Positions 61,630 to 64,000 of a stretch of DNA of 64,000 bases are shown here, piece by piece (position 1 is the first letter of the stretch; the number at the start of each line of letters is the position of its first letter). The notes under the pieces are model-generated. The model was not told the DNA's origin and did not search any database. It saw nothing but the letters and a program-made list of their open reading frames with translations. The stretch is from positions 1 to 64,000 of the forward strand of contig NZ_MAGP01000093.1 in NCBI RefSeq assembly GCF_002926165.1. The letters are read 5' to 3'. The DNA is from Micromonospora chalcea (GTDB taxonomy: Bacteria; Actinomycetota; Actinomycetes; Mycobacteriales; Micromonosporaceae). The position numbers and the translations under genes are program-made.

Positions 61630-62024
61630 GTTCAGCTCGTCGACGAGCGTCACGACCGTCGCCGGGTCGGGTCGAGTTCCGAGGCGAAAAAGCCGACGCG
61701 GCCTTCAAGATCTCGTTGGCCCGCTTCAGCTCCGCGTTCTCCCGCCGTAGCCGCCGCAACTCCTCCAACTCGGAGGTCGTCGGCCGGTCGTCACGCTGAC
61801 CCCGGTCGGCCTCGTCCTGGCGGATCCAGTTCCGCAACGCCTCGTGATGCACCCCAAGCTGGCGGGCCAGCTGGCCGATCACGGGCTTCGGGTGCGACTC
61901 CCGATACAAACGCACCGCACGTACACGCAGCTCATCGGGGTACTTCTTCGGTGCTGCCACGGATGACTCCCTTCAGCTCCATCAGAGCATGATCGAAAGC
62001 CTCCGAGCTACCGGGGAAACCTCA
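61630..62024 (-). mobile_element. Truncated IS3 element (relative of the 33476 copy)
   Basis: The right part is an end of an IS3 element: an imperfect terminal repeat (ACCGGGGAAACCTCA at 62010-62024) and orfA reading leftward from ATG at 61960, nearly identical to orfA at 33540. Homology stops near 61630, about 20 bp into orfB, so the catalytic gene and other terminus are missing. The slippery run has five A/T instead of six, which also changes the OrfA end (KAASAFSPRNSTRP). Immobile without help in trans. Confidence 0.85.
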
Positions 62025-62127
62025 CCGCTGCGGTCTTTGCTGGACGGTGGTGACTCTGGGGTCGTGCGCCTTGCGCGGCTCCGCTACTCTTCGCGCGTGT
62101 TGCATTACGACTGGCGAGGAGTGCAGC

Positions 62128-62481
62128 GTGAACGAGGCAGCCGGAAGTATCGAGGTTTCGTCTGTGGTGCCGCTGCATGTCGACGGACACTTGATCTATC
62201 TGACTGGCGCAGTCCTAGACGCACACCAAGGTAGCGATGAGGTTGACGTAGCGTCCCGACCGCTTGATCTTGATCAGGCGCTTGCAGCATTGACGGCTTT
62301 TGCGACAAAAGTCGGCGATCGCCTTAAGCAGGCCGACGTCAGCCGACTGGCTGTCGAGTTCTCCTGCGAGTTCGCGGTTGAGTCCGGCAAGTTAGTAGCG
62401 GTGCTAGGGAAGGGATCGACGAAGTCTGGCATCAAGGTCGGCCTTGAGTGGGACAGAACCAGGTATGAGCAGCCATGTTAA
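62128..62481 (+). CDS. Trypco1-like (CU044_2847-type) companion of the trypsin-NACHT protein
   Basis: 117 residues from GTG at 62128 behind GAGGAGTGCAGC. Compact alpha-beta protein: VDGHLIYLTG, DLDQALAALTAFATKVGDRLKQ helix, then FSCEFAVESGKLVAVLGKGS and SGIKVGLEWDRTR strands. The last two strands resemble the trypsin-co-occurring domain 1 found next to trypsin-like STAND proteins in actinobacteria. It overlaps the next gene by 17 nt, so the two are a translated pair. Family assignment is from memory of the pattern. Confidence 0.65.
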   Translation: MNEAAGSIEVSSVVPLHVDGHLIYLTGAVLDAHQGSDEVDVASRPLDLDQALAALTAFATKVGDRLKQADVSRLAVEFSCEFAVESGKLVAVLGKGSTKSGIKVGLEWDRTRYEQPC

Positions 62482-64000
62482 GTATGGCTGGGAGGACTGC
62501 CTCCGGGCAGCCGTGGTGGCCGTCGAAGTTCCTGCGACAAAGGGGGCGCGGCCAGTCCTAGGGACCGGTTTCGTAATCGCACCGGGTTTGGTAGCGACAT
62601 GTGCCCACGTGGTTGCCGAGCAGGGTCAGCCGCTTCCTGAGATCGTCAGTGCAAGAGCAGTAGACGCTGAGGTTGAGCTCGTTCTTGAAGTATCGGCCGA
62701 CCGCTGCTTCCGCACGCCTGCTGGGTTGGACCTGGCGTTGCTACAGGTGCGCGAGACGTCCATTCCAACTGACCTTCCGCCGGTGCTCGCGAGTCACGTA
62801 GTCGCACTGGGAGATTCACTATGGACCTACGGTCACCCAGCTGGCATGTTCCGTGCAGGTCAATCGGCCACTCTCGACTACGAGGGTCAGTCGCGGCGCA
62901 GCGAGGTCGACTCGTTGCGACTACTGCGGGGGCGCGGGACGTGGTTGCCTGAGGGTTTCAGCGGAAGCCCTGTCGTCAACCAGCGCACGGGTGCAGTCTG
63001 TGGCATGATCTGCACCTCGGCCAAGACGGGCAGTGCGCACATGTTGCCCATCGACGAGATCGTAGGTCGATGCGAACCGGCACAAGTTGCGCTATCAACG
63101 GCGCCAACTATTCACCGCCGCTGGCTCGATTCGCTCACCGATGAACAGATAGGTGCAGGTGAATGGGTATATCCTGGACGCCAAGTCCGTGCCTATCTAG
63201 CGCTCGCATCCCGGGCAGCCGCCGCCCATCCGTATAATTTACTATCTGGAGCCGCAACTCCCCCACTGTCCACTGTTTATGTTCGACAAGCTGCTCGGCG
63301 CCGAGATGCGGGAGATTCTGAAGTTGAATTGACGCAAGCGCATCCGGCGGACATCGTGTTCAATGGTGAACAGGATGCCATACTTGTCGGCGGTGCTGGC
63401 GCAGGCAAATCGAGCCTATTTCAGGTCGCCATAACAGATATTGTAGATCGTTGGCGGGACGGTGAAAGCGTCAATGTTCCTGTCCGTGTGCAGGCGGCAG
63501 ACATACTCGCCACCGGTCGCCTAGGTGAAGCGATCGCCCGAAGCGTGCGGGCTGAACTAAACTTGCTGGTCGCCAGCGTTTGGTCTGCCGAGTTCTTTGA
63601 GCAGCCGCCTTTCTTCGGTGCACGCTGGCTGGTCTTGGTTGACGGCCTTGACGAGATTATGGACACGCACAAGCGGCAACGAGTATTTAGGATGATCGAG
63701 GGCCACCGCAGTGGCGCCGGGTGCGTCCACCGATTCATTCTGGCTACCCGTCCCGGAGCAGTAGAAGGCATTGCAGGACCGGAATGGGAACCTTTTCAGT
63801 ACGAGTTACTTGCCTTTGACGACGAACAGCGACGCCAACTTGTCCAGGGCTGGTTCACCCAGTTGAACGTCGCTGAACCCGGCAATACCGCAGCGGAGTT
63901 CATCAAGGAGCTCACGCATCTTGGCTTGGACGAGTTGGGGCGAAATCCGCTCATGGCCACCATTCTATGCCAGCTTTTCATCGCCAGCCCTGACCGTCGC
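62465..64000 (+). CDS. Trypsin-like serine protease fused to a NACHT NTPase (STAND), 3' end outside window
   Basis: 512 codons visible, open to the window edge; ATG at 62465. The protease domain occupies residues ~1-210 with the triad visible: His48 in GTGFVIAPGLVATCAHVV, Asp89 in GLDLALLQV, Ser166 in GFSGSPVV. The NACHT NTPase follows: Walker A GGAGAGKSSL (309-318) and Walker B WLVLVDGLDEI (388-398), then FILATRPGA and the RNPLMATILCQLF region near 500, matching STAND helical elements. A C-terminal repeat or sensor domain is expected outside the window. It probably senses a trigger and switches on proteolysis in a suicide defence response. Confidence 0.9.
   Translation, partial: MSSHVKYGWEDCLRAAVVAVEVPATKGARPVLGTGFVIAPGLVATCAHVVAEQGQPLPEIVSARAVDAEVELVLEVSADRCFRTPAGLDLALLQVRETSIPTDLPPVLASHVVALGDSLWTYGHPAGMFRAGQSATLDYEGQSRRSEVDSLRLLRGRGTWLPEGFSGSPVVNQRTGAVCGMICTSAKTGSAHMLPIDEIVGRCEPAQVALSTAPTIHRRWLDSLTDEQIGAGEWVYPGRQVRAYLALASRAAAAHPYNLLSGAATPPLSTVYVRQAARRRDAGDSEVELTQAHPADIVFNGEQDAILVGGAGAGKSSLFQVAITDIVDRWRDGESVNVPVRVQAADILATGRLGEAIARSVRAELNLLVASVWSAEFFEQPPFFGARWLVLVDGLDEIMDTHKRQRVFRMIEGHRSGAGCVHRFILATRPGAVEGIAGPEWEPFQYELLAFDDEQRRQLVQGWFTQLNVAEPGNTAAEFIKELTHLGLDELGRNPLMATILCQLFIASPDRR

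Overview
The window is about 64 kb of very GC-rich DNA with GTG starts and 1-8 nt gene overlaps. The protein styles (GTG-rich operons, XRE-TPR regulators, trypsin-NACHT proteins, a T4SS-type integrative element) suggest an actinomycete, most likely a Micromonosporaceae-like organism; the genus is an inference. The whole window looks like accessory DNA, with no ribosomal or core metabolic operons.

About 1.2-31.1 kb reads as an integrative and conjugative element (ICE). Its transfer operon runs leftward: pilin, TrbL/VirB6-like protein, PrgI-like protein, VirB4-like ATPase and VirD4/TraG-like ATPase (16880 to 10500), then a replication-relaxation family protein, several conserved element proteins, a winged-helix protein, a DUF932 protein and a lysozyme-NlpC/P60 wall hydrolase. 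A kinase-like gene lies near 2.6-3.7 kb. A cargo block at 17.4-22.6 kb encodes a MacB/FtsX-type ABC transporter divergent from a two-component system. The rightward block at 23.8-29.9 kb encodes a degenerate/active DNA-methyltransferase pair, a DUF4192 protein, a GGDEF protein and a zinc-ribbon-like protein. The ICE edge is a tRNA-Val(CAC) 3'-half attachment sequence at 31067-31115, with an IS5-family element just inside it. I found neither an integrase nor a recognisable relaxase, so the other end probably lies left of the window.

Right of the attachment site, 31-50 kb is a defence-rich island with several dead transposons: a PD-(D/E)XK-like protein, a leftward Dam-HerA-NurA set, a DUF3644 protein with a HEPN-like motif, a GIY-YIG nuclease and a 1783-residue sacsin-type ATPase ending in a NOV/DUF3883 domain. 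About 50.5-55.7 kb holds an XRE-TPR regulator with a 2H phosphoesterase, and a tightly overlapping operon (HD hydrolase, APH-like kinase, 50-residue protein, broken P-loop kinase). At 55.9-64 kb come an IS256-family element, extracellular-type nucleases, an ArsR regulator expanded by a hexanucleotide repeat, an IS3 fragment, and a Trypco1-like protein followed by a trypsin-NACHT STAND protein that runs off the window.

The best candidates for something new are the Dam-HerA-NurA neighbourhood, the sacsin-NOV gene, the Trypco1/trypsin-NACHT pair, and the in-frame repeat in the ArsR regulator. A TGTCA/TGACA palindrome recurring in ICE spacers may be an operator of the element.
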